The notes: generated by a model from the letters alone, not told the origin. 59,588 nucleotides of DNA from Nitrospirota bacterium (GCA_028876065.1 JAGWTI010000009.1:1-59588); one strand, 5' to 3'; positions 43,564-52,057 are shown, numbered from the stretch's first letter. Made by a program: numbers and translations.

Positions 43564-44608
43564 CTAGGCCGCCTCGGAGACGGTCACGGTGACCTCATGC
43601 CATCCCGCCGCTCCGTCGGGAAAGGGGGCCTGTTCCGTCGAGGCCTGAAGCTGGCCGGTTCCATCCGTCGCCCGCACCAAGAGGCTATACCGTCCCGGCT
43701 TGGCCGGCTGCCAACGATAGGCCCAGAAACGCCAGGCATAGGGCGAGAGTTCCGGCTCCAACTGCGTCGCCTGCCAGAGCCGGCCTCCGTCCGCGCTGAG
43801 TTCCACCGACTGGATGCCCCGGCTGCCGGCGAACGCCAGCCCTTTGACCGCATGCTCCCCGAACCGGAGCCTATCCCCGTGACCCGGCACGTCGATGCGG
43901 GACATGGTCTTGACCGTCGCCTCCTCGGACCAGCCTGTGCGCTGGTAATAGCCCTTGTAATCCTGCTCCACCACCTCGATCTCCGTCAGCCACTGGACCT
44001 GCTTCATGCCATACACACCCGGCACGATGATCCGCGCCGGAAAGCCATGGGCTTGCGGCAGTGCAACCCCGTTCATCTTCACGGCCAGCAAGACATCCCC
44101 GGCCATCGCCTGCTCCATCGGCAGACTGTCCGAATAGCCGTCCGCCGCCCGGAAGACGACATCCCTGGCCCGCGCCGACACCCCCCGCTTCCGCCAGCAG
44201 GGCTTTCAACGGCACCCCTTCCCACAAGGCCGTGCCGATGGCATCGCCCGCCACGCTGTTGCCCACACATTCCAGCGTCACGGTCTCCGAGACGAACGGG
44301 CGGGCGAGGAGTTCCGGATAACGGAGCGTGACCGGGTTGTTGACCAACCCCTTGATCGCCAGCTCCCACTCATTGAGCCTGATGGCCGGAGGGCTGCGGT
44401 AGGAGGTGACGTAAAACTCGTCGTTGGGCGTCATGGCCGGCGTCGCCCGAGCCGATCCGTGGAACAACTTGTCCAGCACCGTCGCTCCGGCCCTGGCCGG
44501 CCACACCGCCGCCAACGCGAGGCCTCCAGCCCAGCGGAGCCCCTGCCCCAGCGCCTGCCGGCGCGAGATCTTGCCCCTGCGCCCTGTTCGCCGTCCATCA
44601 CCGTTCAC
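43564..44608 (-). pseudogene. Sulfite-oxidase-family molybdoenzyme, frameshifted
   Basis: Two frames together give one Tat-exported molybdopterin oxidoreductase of about 345 residues. The first frame (GTG at 44608) has a twin-Arg leader SRRQALGQG, then VTLECVGNSVAG with the molybdenum Cys ligand and GTALWEGVPLKALLAEAG. The second frame continues as SARARDVVFRAADGYSDSLP, HGFPARIIVPGVYGMKQVQW and an Ig-like dimerisation domain to 43564. The break is a run of six C at 44181-44186 on the plus strand; five would restore the frame. It could be a sequencing error, phase variation or true decay. Lies between the thioredoxin-like and radical SAM genes. Confidence 0.82.
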
Positions 44609-44630
44609 GATTCACCCATCACGCATCACT
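44596..44630. repeat. Heptad repeat at the junction of two operon genes
   Basis: CATCACC, GTTCACG, ATTCACC, CATCACG, CATCACT in phase. The array contains the GTG start of the frameshifted molybdoenzyme and ends at the stop region of the thioredoxin-like gene, leaving the start codon of the former uncertain. Confidence 0.75.
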
Positions 44631-45156
44631 GGCCCGGTTCCGCCAGGAGGGTCTGTATCCACCGCTCCGTTTCCGAATAACCGCCCTCCCCGATCCGCAC
44701 CGTCCGGATGATGCCCTGCTTGTCGATCAGGTACAGGGCCGGCCAGTAGCGGTTGCCGTACCGGTTCCAGGTGGCAAAGTCGTTGTCGATCGGGACGAGA
44801 TACCGGATATCCTTCGCCCTGAGATAGGTCTTCACCTTCTCCACATCTTTTTCATAATTGAACTCCGGCGAATGGACGCCGATGACGACCAGCCCCTGGT
44901 CCGCGTACTTCTGATGCCACGCGCGGACATAGGGCTCCACGTTGCGGCAGTTGTAGCAGCCGAAGGTCCAGAACTCGACCATCACGACTTTGCCCTTGAG
45001 GTCGGCCAGTTTGGTCGGTGCCCCGTTGAGCCAGACCGAGTCGGCGATCTCCGGGGCCGGCATGCCGATGCGGGCATCGGCCGCGCCACCCGCCACGAGC
45101 ATGGCCAAGCCGCAGATCGCCCCCACGAGGGTTCGTGGCATTCCCTGTCGGTTCAT
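44626..45156 (-). CDS. Exported thioredoxin-like (TlpA/redoxin) protein
   Basis: A 176-residue protein with a signal peptide (GAICGLAMLVAGGAADA). The thioredoxin fold has the active site in FWTFGCYNCRNVEP, a CYNC pair near residue 68, and the cis-Pro in YWPALYLID. These proteins reduce or exchange disulfides in the periplasm, for example during cytochrome c or metallocentre assembly. The GCYNCR variant is typical of TlpA-like proteins with broader specificity. Sits between the DUF3047 gene (13 bases) and the frameshifted molybdoenzyme (17 bases). Confidence 0.85.
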   Translation of the reverse strand: MNRQGMPRTLVGAICGLAMLVAGGAADARIGMPAPEIADSVWLNGAPTKLADLKGKVVMVEFWTFGCYNCRNVEPYVRAWHQKYADQGLVVIGVHSPEFNYEKDVEKVKTYLRAKDIRYLVPIDNDFATWNRYGNRYWPALYLIDKQGIIRTVRIGEGGYSETERWIQTLLAEPGQ

Positions 45157-45169
45157 GCTCCACCTCCCT

Positions 45170-45934
45170 TCACTTGGCCTTCTTGAACAGGATATCGCCG
45201 TAGTAGGCGGTCGCCGTCTCGTTCGTATTGTCGGTGTCGGTCATGATGGCGACGCCGGAGATCGGAGACGGCTCTTCGCCGAAGGCCTTCTTGTAGTCCT
45301 CGTAGAGGTTCCGCTCTTCGGTGACCCAGGCGTTGAGTTTGTCCTTCCCGCTCTCCACGACGAACATGACCACCTGGTCCGTGTAGGTGTTGGGCCGCAT
45401 CGTGCCGATGGGCGCTTTGCTCTCCCAGATGTAGTTGATCGCCCCGAGCGGCGGATACCGGCCGTAGAGGAGCTTGACGCCCTCATACTTGGCCTTGTCG
45501 AAGAGGCTGACCCGGCTGGCGTCGTATGCAAAGGTGATATAGATCCGGGCCGGGTAGTCGTCCCCTTCCTTTTTGGACACATCGCCGTTCCTGTACACGT
45601 TCGCCACTTTCCAGCGCCATTGCACGATCGGATATTCCTTGGGATCGATCCTGATCTCCCGGGTCAGCCCCGAGGACGCCGCGTCGCTCACGGCTTTGAC
45701 CACGACCGATTCGCCGTCTTTCACCAGACTATAGCTGGTGTGCCGTGCGATCTTCTTGAAGGTCAGCGGCTCCCAGCCGGCCGGCGGACCGTTGCCTTCC
45801 GCCTCCGCCGAGAACCGTCCCACTTCGAGGACGGACGGTGATTGGGCCTGGAGAGACCCAGTGGCCGCCAGGGCCAGCATCACCCCACAGACAAGGATCA
45901 CCAACACGTCAGGCCTCAAATCCCCGCGTACCAT
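45170..45934 (-). CDS. DUF3047 exported protein
   Basis: A 254-residue secreted protein with an N-terminal hydrophobic leader (VLVILVCGVMLALAATG). The mature part is beta-rich and matches the DUF3047 layout (YPIVQWRWKVANVY, DDYPARIYITFAYD, NAWVTEERNLYEDYK), whose function is unknown; members are often periplasmic. ATG at 45934 is preferred over the TTG at 45955 because GGAGG lies upstream. It overlaps the MsrP-like gene by 19 bases. Confidence 0.8.
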   Translation of the reverse strand: MVRGDLRPDVLVILVCGVMLALAATGSLQAQSPSVLEVGRFSAEAEGNGPPAGWEPLTFKKIARHTSYSLVKDGESVVVKAVSDAASSGLTREIRIDPKEYPIVQWRWKVANVYRNGDVSKKEGDDYPARIYITFAYDASRVSLFDKAKYEGVKLLYGRYPPLGAINYIWESKAPIGTMRPNTYTDQVVMFVVESGKDKLNAWVTEERNLYEDYKKAFGEEPSPISGVAIMTDTDNTNETATAYYGDILFKKAK

Positions 45935-46698
45935 TCGTAGCCTCGATCCTCCCAATAGCCGCCTCTGCCGCCGGCGATGGACTCAACGCTCTCGACGAGC
46001 TCGATTTGCATCAAATACTTGGCCTGCTTGTAGCCAAGCTGTCGCTCGACCCGCAGCCGAATCGGCGCGCCGTGCTGGATGGGAAGAGCTGTATCGTTGA
46101 TCTCGTAGGCGAGAATGGTCTGAGGGTGGTGCGCATCCTCGAAGTCGATGCTCTCATAGTAGGGCTGCCCGTCCTCGTCCGGGTCCGCACAGTGGAACAC
46201 GACATAGCGGGCGGAAGGCAAGGGCCGGACCCGCTCCAGCAACGCGCTGAGCCTGGCCCCCTTCCATTTGGCAATCGCGCTCCAGCCTTCCACACAATCG
46301 TGGCGCGTGATCTGCGTGCGCGAGGGGAACGCGCGCAGCTCGTCCAGCGAAAAGCTGGCCGGGTCGTGAACCAGGCCGCCGATCTCCAGCTTCCAGTCGG
46401 CAAATCCGTTTTTGGCCAGGGCCTGATAGGCCTCGCTCTCCGGATTGCTCGTCCCGTTGGCCGGAAAGACCGGAGACAGGTCATCAGGGGTGAACTCCTT
46501 CGCCATCGCTTGCCTCGGCGACAGGAGGCGCTGGACTTTCTCGCTTGCGTTCTCGGTCTTGCCGAGCAGCTGCGGGAACCAGTCGCTCCGCGAGAGGCTA
46601 TCGCAACCAGCCAGGAGCAAGAAGCCGGTTGCCTGGAGAGCCCGGGTCAGGAACCGTCGCCGGTCAACCGTTGGGGTCTTGGAAAACCTGCGCGTCAT
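45916..46698 (-). CDS. MsrP/YedY-like molybdopterin oxidoreductase, Tat lipoprotein
   Basis: A 260-residue single-domain molybdoenzyme. The leader RRRFLTRALQ is a twin-Arg signal and LLLAGCDS looks like a lipobox, so the enzyme may be exported folded and lipid-anchored. The core has TRHDCVEGWSAIAKWKG, with the molybdenum-coordinating Cys near residue 143, and HGAPIRLRVERQLGYKQAK. It matches the MsrP branch, which reduces methionine sulfoxide with electrons from a haem membrane partner. Its gene overlaps the upstream cytochrome b gene by 35 bases, which supports such a pair. True substrate unproven. Confidence 0.85.
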   Translation of the reverse strand: MTRRFSKTPTVDRRRFLTRALQATGFLLLAGCDSLSRSDWFPQLLGKTENASEKVQRLLSPRQAMAKEFTPDDLSPVFPANGTSNPESEAYQALAKNGFADWKLEIGGLVHDPASFSLDELRAFPSRTQITRHDCVEGWSAIAKWKGARLSALLERVRPLPSARYVVFHCADPDEDGQPYYESIDFEDAHHPQTILAYEINDTALPIQHGAPIRLRVERQLGYKQAKYLMQIELVESVESIAGGRGGYWEDRGYEWYAGI

Positions 46699-47485
46699 CC
46701 GTGCCTCCGCCCTGCTCGATCACGAACCAGCCTGTCACCATGGATCGAAGGTTATTCACCAGACCTGTGGTGGCAACCATCACCAGATGGACGACCGCGA
46801 AGCCCACGAAGGCGAAGCAGGCGAGAAAATGGACGGTGCGGGCCGATTGCCTTCCGCCAAACAAGTCCGGCAGCCAGGGGAAAGCCGCGTCAAACGCCGG
46901 CGACATGGACAGCCCGGTCAAGACGATCAGAGGGCCTATCCCAAAGACAATCCCCGTGTAGGCCATCTTCTGCATCACGTTGTAGTGCCTGGCCTCTTCG
47001 CCCGTCGGATGGTGGAAAGTGAGATGGCGCCACAGATCGCGGCCGATGTGGCGCAGATCGTTCCACTTCGGAACCAGGTCCTTCCAGAAATGGCGGCTGA
47101 AGAGCGCATAGAGCCAGAAGAGCAGGCCATTGACGACGAAGATCCAGGCGAAGAACAGGTGCCAACGACGCCCCATGGCGAGCCATTGCGGACCGGGAAG
47201 CGTGGCCCAGGAAGGGAAGCCTCGCCGCATGCCCGAGGAGTAGCCAAGCACCCCGGTGGTGTCGAAGGGATGCCCCCATACCGTCGTGATTCCTCTCCGC
47301 TCGCCGCTCTCCGTGATCACCGCCCGCATCGACAGGAACGGGCGATCACGATCGGAGCGGTCCCCCCAGTACAGGGCGGGATGAGCGTTGAAAATCTGCA
47401 GCCCGCTCATGATGAGAACGAACAGGCAGAGCAGGTTGAGCCAGTGTCCCAGGCGAACCGGCCAGGTATGGCGGTAGACATGCAT
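46664..47485 (-). CDS. Cytochrome b561-type membrane subunit
   Basis: A 273-residue protein with four to five membrane helices. His residues at helix positions (RLGHWLNLLCLFVL, WHLFFAWIFVVNG, TVHFLACFAFVGFAVVHL) suit two b haems as in formate-dehydrogenase/thiosulfate-reductase cytochrome b subunits. It lies directly upstream of, and overlaps, the MsrP-like gene, so it probably passes quinol electrons to or from that enzyme. This differs from the MsrQ partner of classic systems, which is a shorter flavocytochrome relative. First of the main redox operon. Confidence 0.82.
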   Translation of the reverse strand: MHVYRHTWPVRLGHWLNLLCLFVLIMSGLQIFNAHPALYWGDRSDRDRPFLSMRAVITESGERRGITTVWGHPFDTTGVLGYSSGMRRGFPSWATLPGPQWLAMGRRWHLFFAWIFVVNGLLFWLYALFSRHFWKDLVPKWNDLRHIGRDLWRHLTFHHPTGEEARHYNVMQKMAYTGIVFGIGPLIVLTGLSMSPAFDAAFPWLPDLFGGRQSARTVHFLACFAFVGFAVVHLVMVATTGLVNNLRSMVTGWFVIEQGGGTDDAQVFQDPNG

Positions 47486-47570
47486 GCCGGACCTTTGTCT
47501 TTCCCGACCGGGCCTTGCTACAGGGCACAGGAACGCCGCCGTCAGCCCTGAACAGGCAAGGCCGGCGGCC

Positions 47571-47831
47571 TTACTTCCCCATCTCGCCCATCTTCCCCTT
47601 CATCTCGCCCTGCTGGCTCTTCATCCCATCGCCCATGTGGCCTTTCATCTTATCCTTCTCGGCGGCCATCTTCTCTTTCTTGCTCTCCATGTTGCCGCCC
47701 ATCTTCTCCTTCATCTCGCCCATATCGCTCTTCATCTCGCCCTTCATCTTGCCCATCTCATCGGCAAAGACCATCGAGTTGAACCCGATCAGAGCCATCA
47801 TTGCCGCAGCCGCCACCATCATCTTTGTCAT
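47571..47831 (-). CDS. Small secreted Met/Lys-rich protein
   Basis: An 86-residue protein. The signal peptide (KMMVAAAAMMALIGFNSMVFA) is followed by a low-complexity mature part of Met, Lys, Glu, Gly and Asp in short repeats such as GKMKGEMKSDMGEMKEKM. No Cys or His. Regular Met spacing could bind Cu(I) or act as an oxidisable Met reservoir, the latter fitting the adjacent MsrP-like system, but this is conjecture. ATG at 47831 is chosen because the export signal starts there; AGGA is upstream. It is 85 bases before the cytochrome b gene on the same strand. Confidence 0.65.
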   Translation of the reverse strand: MTKMMVAAAAMMALIGFNSMVFADEMGKMKGEMKSDMGEMKEKMGGNMESKKEKMAAEKDKMKGHMGDGMKSQQGEMKGKMGEMGK

Positions 47832-48032
47832 CGCGTTCCTCCCAGGTGAGAAGTTTGAAGAGCCGCTACCGATTGCACGTAGCCTATGTCTCTCGTCGCA
47901 TCCGAACGTTACAGAATTTTTCGGCTCGTTCCAGGCAACGGCCGGACGCAACGGCCTGGTTCAGAAAACGATGGCGACAGAAAGGTGACGGAACGGGGCC
48001 TGCTTCGCGCAGAGCCGGTTGAACGGGCTGAC

Positions 48033-48314
48033 TTACCGGGACTTCCAGGTCCGAAATCGCCGGAGCAGTTCGTCGCGGACGGCCGGCGGAACCGGCTCTT
48101 CCGGCAACCGGCCCAGGGTGTAGATCGTCTGTCTCATCTGGCGGAGGTAGGTCCGGCAGCCCAGGCAGAGCCCCAGATGCATCTGAAACCGCAGCCAGAG
48201 CAGGAAGCTCTGGCGCCCTTCGAGGTAGTCGGTGACGGCTTCGGTGAATCCTTTGCAGGTCACCTTGCCGGCCAGGTAGTCGATCGCCTGGTTCTTCAGA
48301 TCTTCTCGGGTCAT
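48033..48314 (-). CDS. Zinc-finger anti-sigma factor (short, cytosolic)
   Basis: A 93-residue protein with the His-x3-Cys-x2-Cys motif (HLGLCLGCRTYL) of zf-HC2 anti-sigma domains, and an upstream Cys in VTCKGF. No membrane helix follows, so it is a soluble zinc-binding anti-sigma factor like RsrA/ChrR types, often redox-sensitive. Start overlaps the sigma-factor stop by four bases (ATGA), the usual arrangement for a sigma/anti-sigma pair. Confidence 0.82.
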   Translation of the reverse strand: MTREDLKNQAIDYLAGKVTCKGFTEAVTDYLEGRQSFLLWLRFQMHLGLCLGCRTYLRQMRQTIYTLGRLPEEPVPPAVRDELLRRFRTWKSR

Positions 48315-49012
48315 GGCTGCGGAATCTCTCCGTTCACGTATCGTTCAAGGGCCTGCCGAACCTTGGCGCGGGCTCGGTGCAGCAGGACCCGTTGATTGGC
48401 CTCGCTGATCTCCAGGAAGCCACAGACCTCCTTGGAGCCCAGCCCTTCTACGTCCCGCATGACCAGCACCTGCCGCAGGTGCGGCGGGAGCGCCTGGATG
48501 GCCTTCTCCAAATAGATGCCGCCTTCCTTGGTCAGGAACCGTTTCTCCGGCGTCTCTTCATCCCAGGGGTGCGGCGGCGAGGCCCAGTGATCGACCCAGA
48601 AGCCCGATGCGACGAACCGAGAGGGGTCCACGGCCGGCTCATTGGAATCGTCACCCGGATCGCCGATGGCGGAAAACGACACGTGACGGCTTTCTCGTAC
48701 CCCTCGCGACTTGGCCTTGTTGGTCAGGATGCTGAATATCCAGGTTTTGAGCGAGGACCGACCTTCGAACCGATCCAGGCCCTCCAGGACTCCGATCCAG
48801 GTTTCCTGAACGACCTCCTCGGCCACCGACCGATCGGAGACATAGGCCAGGGCCACCCGGATGAGCGACCCATGATACCGCTCAACCAGCGAGGCAAAGG
48901 CCGCCTCCTCCCCACCCCGAAGCGCCACGAGGAGCCCCTGCTCGTCCCGGGTCGTGCCGGACGAACGGGGCGTGGCTTGGGGCAGAACAGCCCTCTTCCC
49001 TCGTCCAAGCAT
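48311..49012 (-). CDS. ECF-type RNA polymerase sigma factor
   Basis: A 233-residue sigma-70 family protein. Region 2 has FASLVERYHGSLIRVAL, the core-binding AEEVVQETWIGVLEGL and the DNA-melting stretch SLKTWIFSILTNKAKS; region 4 has LPPHLRQVLVMRDVEGL followed by the helix-turn-helix KEVCGFLEISEANQRVLL. The spacer between regions 2 and 4 is longer than usual (about 70 residues). It should drive genes responding to an envelope or redox signal, with the zinc-finger protein as its inhibitor. ATG at 49012 gives a normal N-terminus. Confidence 0.9.
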   Translation of the reverse strand: MLGRGKRAVLPQATPRSSGTTRDEQGLLVALRGGEEAAFASLVERYHGSLIRVALAYVSDRSVAEEVVQETWIGVLEGLDRFEGRSSLKTWIFSILTNKAKSRGVRESRHVSFSAIGDPGDDSNEPAVDPSRFVASGFWVDHWASPPHPWDEETPEKRFLTKEGGIYLEKAIQALPPHLRQVLVMRDVEGLGSKEVCGFLEISEANQRVLLHRARAKVRQALERYVNGEIPQP

Positions 49013-49271
49013 TGTCCAACGATCCGGGCCAAGGCCCCATGAAAGGTGTGATGCGGGAAGCGCGTGAGCGGCGTTATTGTAGGGCAAGCTCATCCATCAA
49101 ATCCATGCTATCGTGCGTCGCTGCCGCAAAACAGACCGGAAGACAGACCCCCTGCTATCGTCACGGTCACCGCGCGATCGTTACATCGGTCCGAAGGGTG
49201 CGGCACGATAGGATGCCGGGCGGGATGATCGACTTTTCCCTGTCTCGGACGGACCGGATGTTGCCCAACCT

Positions 49272-50825
49272 TTACCTTCGCAGCCAGGCAAAGAGCTTCC
49301 TCAACGCCTCCTTCTTGGCTTGGGTGAGAGTAGTCTTGCGCCAGGCATTGGCCGCTCGTTTGACCACTTCTCCCTGCGTGGGATAGGGATGGATCGTGCC
49401 GCAGATCGTGTTCAAACCCGTGCCGGATTGCATCACGACCGAAAACTCGTTGATCAGATCGCCCGCATGGGCAGCCACGATCGTGGCGCCGAGAATCTTG
49501 TCGGTTCCCTTCCGGACGTGGACCCGCGCGAACCCTTCCTCCGCTCCGTCCAGAATGGCCCGATCCACCTCGTCCAACCTGAACGTGAACGTCTCCACTT
49601 CCAGTCCCTTGGCCTGGGCGTCCTTTTCATACAGACCCACGTGGGCGACTTCCGGCTCCGTAAACGTGCACCAGGGCATGATCAGCCGACCGGCACCGGC
49701 ATAGCCCAACCCGAACGGGTGGGGAAAGAGCGCGTTCTGGATCACGACCTGCGCCATCGCATCGGCCGCATGAGTGAACTTGTAGCGCGAACAGACGTCG
49801 CCGGCGGCGAAGATCCGCCGGTTCGTCGTTTGCAAGCGATCGTTGACCGTCACGCCGGCCTTGTCGTAGTCCACGCCGACGGTGTCGAGGCCGAGCCCTT
49901 CCACGTTCGGCTGCCGCCCGACGCCGACCAGAATTTCATCCACCGTCACGTCATACCGGCGGCCGTGGGAATCCACCGTCAACCGTTTGCCGCCCTCCGT
50001 CTTTCCGGCTTGCACGTCTTTCCCGCAACAGAGGAGCGTGACGCCGTCGCGCGCCAGGGCCGCCTGCACGATCTCCGCCGCATCGCGATCTTCGTTGGGC
50101 AGAATGCCGTGCAGGGCTTCGACGAGATAGACCTGGCTGCCGAACCGGGCGAAGGCCTGCGCCAGCTCGCAGCCGATCGGCCCGGCCCCGATGACGGCCA
50201 GCCGCGGCGGCAATTCGGTGAGGGAAAAGACCGTCTCGTTGGTCAGGTAGCCGGCCTCCGCCAGGCCGGGGATCGGCGGGGTGGCCGCGCGGGCGCCGGT
50301 GCAGATCGCCGCCTTGACGAAACGCAGGGTCCGGTCGCCGGCCGGCCCCTCCACCTCAACGGTTTCCGCGCCGGCAAACCGGGCCGCCCCGACGTAGACA
50401 TCCACGCCCAGCTGCTTGTAGCGGTGCGCCGAATCGTTGTGGCTGATGCGGGCCCTGAGTCTTCGCATCCTGGCCATGGCCGCGGCAAAGTCGTACTTCA
50501 CGCCGGGAGGCACGTGGACGCCGAATTCATCCGCGCGCCGCACGTCGGCCCAGGCCCGCGCCGCGCGAAGGAGGCCTTTGGAAGGGACGCAGCCGACGTT
50601 GAGACAGTCGCCGCCCATCAAGTGCTTCTCGATCAAGGCCACCTTGGCCCCCACCGCCGCCGCCACCACCGCCGTGATCAAGCCGGCGGTTCCGGCGCCG
50701 ATGACCACGATGTTGTACCGGCCCTCCGGTTCGGGGTTGACCCAGGCAGGCGGGTGCACGTTCTTGACCAATGTCCGGTTGTACTCGTCGTCCGGCAGGA
50801 CGACGACCGGATTCTGCTCGCTCAT
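49272..50825 (-). CDS. Pyridine nucleotide-disulfide oxidoreductase (mercuric-reductase-like)
   Basis: A 517-residue flavoprotein. FAD-binding IVVIGAGTAGLITAVVAAA near residue 40, the redox disulfide GGDCLNVGCVPSKGLLRA near 75, NAD-binding VIGAGPIGCELAQAFARFG near 210, FAD Asp in FAAGDVCSRY and the C-terminal His-Glu dimer pair TIHPYPTQGE. It lacks the N-terminal heavy-metal domain and the C-terminal Cys pair of MerA, so mercury is unlikely to be the substrate. The 40-residue N-terminal extension is distinctive. Located 37 bases after the TVP38 gene; these two are often neighbours or fused. Confidence 0.9.
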   Translation of the reverse strand: MSEQNPVVVLPDDEYNRTLVKNVHPPAWVNPEPEGRYNIVVIGAGTAGLITAVVAAAVGAKVALIEKHLMGGDCLNVGCVPSKGLLRAARAWADVRRADEFGVHVPPGVKYDFAAAMARMRRLRARISHNDSAHRYKQLGVDVYVGAARFAGAETVEVEGPAGDRTLRFVKAAICTGARAATPPIPGLAEAGYLTNETVFSLTELPPRLAVIGAGPIGCELAQAFARFGSQVYLVEALHGILPNEDRDAAEIVQAALARDGVTLLCCGKDVQAGKTEGGKRLTVDSHGRRYDVTVDEILVGVGRQPNVEGLGLDTVGVDYDKAGVTVNDRLQTTNRRIFAAGDVCSRYKFTHAADAMAQVVIQNALFPHPFGLGYAGAGRLIMPWCTFTEPEVAHVGLYEKDAQAKGLEVETFTFRLDEVDRAILDGAEEGFARVHVRKGTDKILGATIVAAHAGDLINEFSVVMQSGTGLNTICGTIHPYPTQGEVVKRAANAWRKTTLTQAKKEALRKLFAWLRR

Positions 50826-50862
50826 GGCACGACCCTCTTCCTCCGAGGCGGACCGCCAGCCG

Positions 50863-51645
50863 TCATGCGCCGCCCTTGGCCGAGACGTCCCGCGCAGCGG
50901 CCATTCGCTGCCTGGCGGCGAACTTTTGATAGAGCGTCGGCACCAAGGCCAGCACACCCAGCAGGGTAAAGGCCAGCAACACGTTGGGCGAGGCGATCTC
51001 CTTCAGCGAATTGATCGTGCCCAGCTGCCGCCCCGCGTAGGCATAGACGAAGCTGCCGGGGATGATCCCGATGGCCGTCGCCGTCACGTACGTCCTGAGG
51101 CTGACTTTGGTCAGGCCGAACAGGGCATTCACGATGAAAAACGGCGCGACCGGAATGAGCCGGATGGTCATCAAATAACTGAACCCGTTCTTGGCGAACC
51201 CTTCCTGGAACGGGCCGAGCCACCGGCCGAATTTGGCCTCGACCCAATCCCGCAGCAGATAGCGGGACGCCAAAAAGGCCAGGGTCGCGCCGCTGGTGGC
51301 GCCGAGGTTCACGTACAAGGTGCCCCACAGACTGCCGAAGAGCAGCCCCCCGGCCAAGGTGAAAAACACGGCGCCGGGCAACGAGGCCGAGACCAGCAGA
51401 CAATAGGACAGGATGAAGATCGCCACCGAAGCCCCATAGTGTTGATCGGTGAAAACCAGGAGACCGTCGCGGTTGGCTTTGAGCGACTCCAGCGAAAGAT
51501 ACCGGCCCAGATCGAAATAGAAGAACCCGCCGATGGTCGCCGCAAACAGCAGGGCGATGATCAGCTTCCCCTTGTTGAACGAGCCGGCCGCTGGAATCGT
51601 CTCGACGGATGGCTGCATCAGGACATCTCCCTCGATCCGTATCAT
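50863..51645 (-). CDS. TVP38/TMEM64 (DedA-like) membrane protein
   Basis: A 260-residue protein with about six membrane helices. The family core is SASLPGAVFFTLAGGLLFG, ATSGATLAFLASRYLLRDWV with the conserved Gly/Arg turn, and RLIPVAPFFIVNALFGLTKV with IPGSFVYAYAG. Proteins of this VTT superfamily act as lipid scramblases or transporters. ATG at 51645 follows GGGAGG at ideal spacing. Likely co-transcribed with the flavoprotein gene that follows. Confidence 0.88.
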   Translation of the reverse strand: MIRIEGDVLMQPSVETIPAAGSFNKGKLIIALLFAATIGGFFYFDLGRYLSLESLKANRDGLLVFTDQHYGASVAIFILSYCLLVSASLPGAVFFTLAGGLLFGSLWGTLYVNLGATSGATLAFLASRYLLRDWVEAKFGRWLGPFQEGFAKNGFSYLMTIRLIPVAPFFIVNALFGLTKVSLRTYVTATAIGIIPGSFVYAYAGRQLGTINSLKEIASPNVLLAFTLLGVLALVPTLYQKFAARQRMAAARDVSAKGGA

Positions 51646-51745
51646 GGCGACCTCCCTCACCCCTGTCAATGTATGGGTCGCGGGAAGGACGGAATCCTTA
51701 CGGTCACGAAAAAACGAGTCTCGCCTTCGGAGGAGGGCTACGGCG

Positions 51746-52057
51746 CTAGTGCGCCCGCTCTCTCATGACGCGCGCAATCCGCTCACGGGCGTCCGGAGAA
51801 AGGCCGGCGGCGGTCGGACCCTCCGGCTCGTCGGCCAGCCGGTCCGGCCGAGTCCGCACGGCCTGACGTAGAAAGGCAATCTGCCGGAGATATCGCCGGC
51901 ACCAGGTGCAGATCAGGAGATGAAACCGGAGCCCGATCCGGCGGACCATCGGCAGGGGCCGATCCAGCGAGTCGGACCCCCACCTGGTCACGTCCCGGCA
52001 GGATGGCAGGCGAGCCGCCAGATATCGCGCGAAGGTATGGGGCAACAGCGGCATCAT
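51746..52057 (-). CDS. Putative zinc-finger anti-sigma factor
   Basis: A 103-residue protein with His-x3-Cys-x2-Cys (HLLICTWCRRYL) and an earlier Cys (RLPSCRDVTRW), as in zf-HC2 anti-sigma factors. The C-terminal half is charged and probably disordered, with no membrane helix. Its start is fused to the stop of the sigma gene (TGATG-type overlap at 52057). By position and motif it should inhibit that sigma factor. Confidence 0.78.
   Translation of the reverse strand: MMPLLPHTFARYLAARLPSCRDVTRWGSDSLDRPLPMVRRIGLRFHLLICTWCRRYLRQIAFLRQAVRTRPDRLADEPEGPTAAGLSPDARERIARVMRERAH

Noticed and set aside
49013-49271. Gene in the 260-base gap before the flavoprotein 3' end
   Set aside because: Only short frames without a plausible start or composition; treated as regulatory DNA for the sigma operon, with no clear promoter recognised.
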